Assembly: GCA_964558665.1 (NCBI GenBank)
Contig: CAZLFA010000105.1
Coordinates: 1 to 5,117, forward strand
DNA length: 5,117 nucleotides
Direction: 5' to 3'
Origin: CAZLFA01 sp964558665
GTDB lineage: Bacteria; Desulfobacterota; Syntrophia; Syntrophales; PHBD01
Numbering within the stretch: position 1 is the first letter of the stretch; every line of letters begins with the position of its first letter. Below the pieces are notes generated by a model. That model had not been told where the DNA came from. It searched no databases and saw nothing but the letters and a program-made list of their open reading frames with translations. Positions 4,085 to 5,117 of this stretch are shown here, piece after piece. A program made the position numbers and the translations under genes.

Positions 4085-4879
4085 TCAACCGCCGAAATCT
4101 CTCGGCACAGGAGCAAATCCCTGGTTATCAGGCCAGAATCTGTTTTTCTGGTTACAGCCGATAATCCTTTTTCTACAGAGTTCCGAACGCCATTCATACT
4201 TATAGATCAGCTTCTCCGCCGGAGAATATTCAGGATTAAACTGAACAACATGTGCAGGCGAATACGTCGTTTCGCCAAATCCGGTGCCCGCCTGCTCGCT
4301 CTTCTTCATCCTGTCTGCGCTTTTGCTTTCCGGCTCAGCGCCGGCGGGTGCCTCCTGCGCCCGCAATCTCTGCTTGTAATGCAGGCTGACATCCGGCAGC
4401 TTTTCATAGAACACGGCAACCGCTATCGTACCCATCGCCGACCCGTCAGCAAAAACTCTTTCTGCGTAAGAATTCGATTGGGTTGTGAAGTAAAAGCGGT
4501 TTGTCCGGTCCATCGCTGTTCTCCATCCTTCGAATGTATTCAAGCCGTTAGGCGCTATTATATACATTCTTTCATTCCGGCTCAGTCCCGATTTCTGTCC
4601 GCTGATAATGTTTCTTCCATCAACTGCAATCACAACCCCGACCCTTCTTCCCGAGAGGTTCGACACGCGGATATTGTATTTTTCGCCCTTAACAGCTTCC
4701 AGATAGAAGTACTTCGCGGCCTGCAAAGAACGCGGATAAGTGCGATACAGCGGATAGATTTCCCCATAATCGGAAACAACACTGACATCGACAACACTCC
4801 CATGACCTCTATAGGCATGTACATAAACCGGCATAAGAAGCAAAACCGCAATCACCATTAATATTATTTTTCTTGGCAT
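4085..4879 (-). CDS. Exported conserved protein of unknown function (264 aa)
   Basis: The first 22 residues are a textbook Sec signal peptide: MPRK, a hydrophobic core (IILMVIAVLLLMPVYV, 5-20), and VHA before the predicted cleavage at Ala22/Tyr23. The mature protein should be periplasmic or extracellular. Residues about 55-160 form a beta-rich domain (YFYLEAVKGEKYNIRVSN, then VGVVIAVDGRNIISG and NRFYFT), a pattern I associate with conserved hypothetical secreted proteins in Proteobacteria. A polar linker (170-197: EAPAGAEPESKSADRMKKSE) leads to a C-terminal segment with SPAHVVQFNPE, KYEWRSELCRKRIIGC (Cys235 and Cys242, possibly a disulfide) and a Pro/Gly-rich end. No enzymatic motif is visible. 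The start at 4879 is supported by AAGGAGG (4887-4893) at 7 bases' spacing; an in-frame extension to 5035 would bury the signal peptide. Confidence 0.85.
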   Translation of the reverse strand: MPRKIILMVIAVLLLMPVYVHAYRGHGSVVDVSVVSDYGEIYPLYRTYPRSLQAAKYFYLEAVKGEKYNIRVSNLSGRRVGVVIAVDGRNIISGQKSGLSRNERMYIIAPNGLNTFEGWRTAMDRTNRFYFTTQSNSYAERVFADGSAMGTIAVAVFYEKLPDVSLHYKQRLRAQEAPAGAEPESKSADRMKKSEQAGTGFGETTYSPAHVVQFNPEYSPAEKLIYKYEWRSELCRKRIIGCNQKNRFWPDNQGFAPVPRDFGG

Positions 4880-5117
4880 AACCGTTCCTCCTTGTCTCTT
4901 TTTATCCTTTAGACAAACGGGGGATTCGAAAAGTTCCCAAAATCTTCTCCGGCCTGTCAGCATAAGGAACGATCCGGACCGCGGAGGACCCCTGATGCAA
5001 AGCGCCTTCACATTTACTCCGGTATTTCCGGACAAAACTTAGCAGGGGAATCTTTTTTGTGGATTAACCCATCTTCCGCAGTTCGCTGCCGATAACAGTA
5101 AAATTTTAGTTAATCGG
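4880..5117. other. Upstream region of the exported-protein gene, no gene seen
   Basis: These 238 bases at the right edge contain no convincing coding sequence. TCCGG (5018-5022) and CCGGA (5028-5032) form a small dyad, and an AT-rich near-palindrome lies around 5094-5113. I could not find a good sigma70 or sigma54 promoter for the leftward gene. One GG/GC pair resembling a sigma54 site, around 5075-5091, has the wrong spacing. Confidence 0.4.

Noticed and set aside
4046..4861. Long plus-strand ORF (271 codons) opposite the exported-protein gene
   Set aside because: It is antisense to a gene with a signal peptide and ribosome-binding site. Its translation is arginine/cysteine/serine-rich without domain features, as expected for a shadow frame.
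4880..5035. 52-residue extension of the exported protein to 5035
   Set aside because: It would place the signal peptide internally, and the ATG at 4879 has an excellent Shine-Dalgarno sequence.
5075..5091. Sigma54-type -24/-12 promoter for the exported-protein gene
   Set aside because: The GG and GC elements on the minus strand are one base too close together and the flanking consensus is poor.

Overview
The window looks like chromosomal DNA from an anaerobic, selenocysteine-decoding bacterium. Desulfobacterota (the former Deltaproteobacteria) or a neighbouring lineage such as Nitrospirota fits best. This rests on family resemblance only: a HesB-like protein with an in-frame TGA, a small Rho_N-type protein, a receiver-PilZ protein, a zinc-ribbon/CarD-like protein and a radical SAM enzyme with extra C-terminal cysteines. 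There is no rRNA, tRNA, CRISPR array or intact mobile element. Base composition looks moderate (mid-40s %GC by eye) and fairly even, apart from AT-rich intergenic stretches.

Layout, left to right. (1) A 75-aa Rho_N-domain protein on the minus strand (42-269). (2) An AT-rich gap of 312 bases with two overlapping sigma70-like promoters. They point right toward (3), an unrecognised 172-aa protein (582-1100). (4) A convergent 148-aa protein on the minus strand (1137-1583), with an N-terminal zinc ribbon and a C-terminal CarD/UvrD-tail-like module. A strong hairpin separates it from (3). (5) A divergent promoter (TTGACA-17-TATATT) driving a 244-aa protein with a degenerate receiver and an apparently intact c-di-GMP-binding PilZ domain (1803-2537). 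(6) A 103-aa HesB/IscA-like selenoprotein (2650-2961), in which TGA at 2746-2748 replaces the first conserved cysteine. A conventional gene call would keep only the last 64 residues. (7) A 14-bp hairpin whose apex holds TATAAT, then a 300-aa radical SAM protein (3032-3934). Its stop codon overlaps the start of a possible 16-aa ORF (3931-3981). (8) A 13-bp hairpin between convergent genes. (9) A 264-aa exported protein of unknown function on the minus strand (4085-4879).

The genes do not form one obvious operon. Strand changes and hairpins split the window into short units, some regulatory (c-di-GMP sensing, possible RNA polymerase or nucleic-acid contacts) and some linked to Fe-S/radical chemistry. 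The most interesting part is 2641-3981: a Sec-containing A-type Fe-S carrier-like protein just upstream of a radical SAM enzyme with four extra C-terminal cysteines, and a possible translationally coupled micro-ORF. HesB-like selenoproteins are already known as a class. The pairing and the dyad between the two genes are the parts that merit follow-up.
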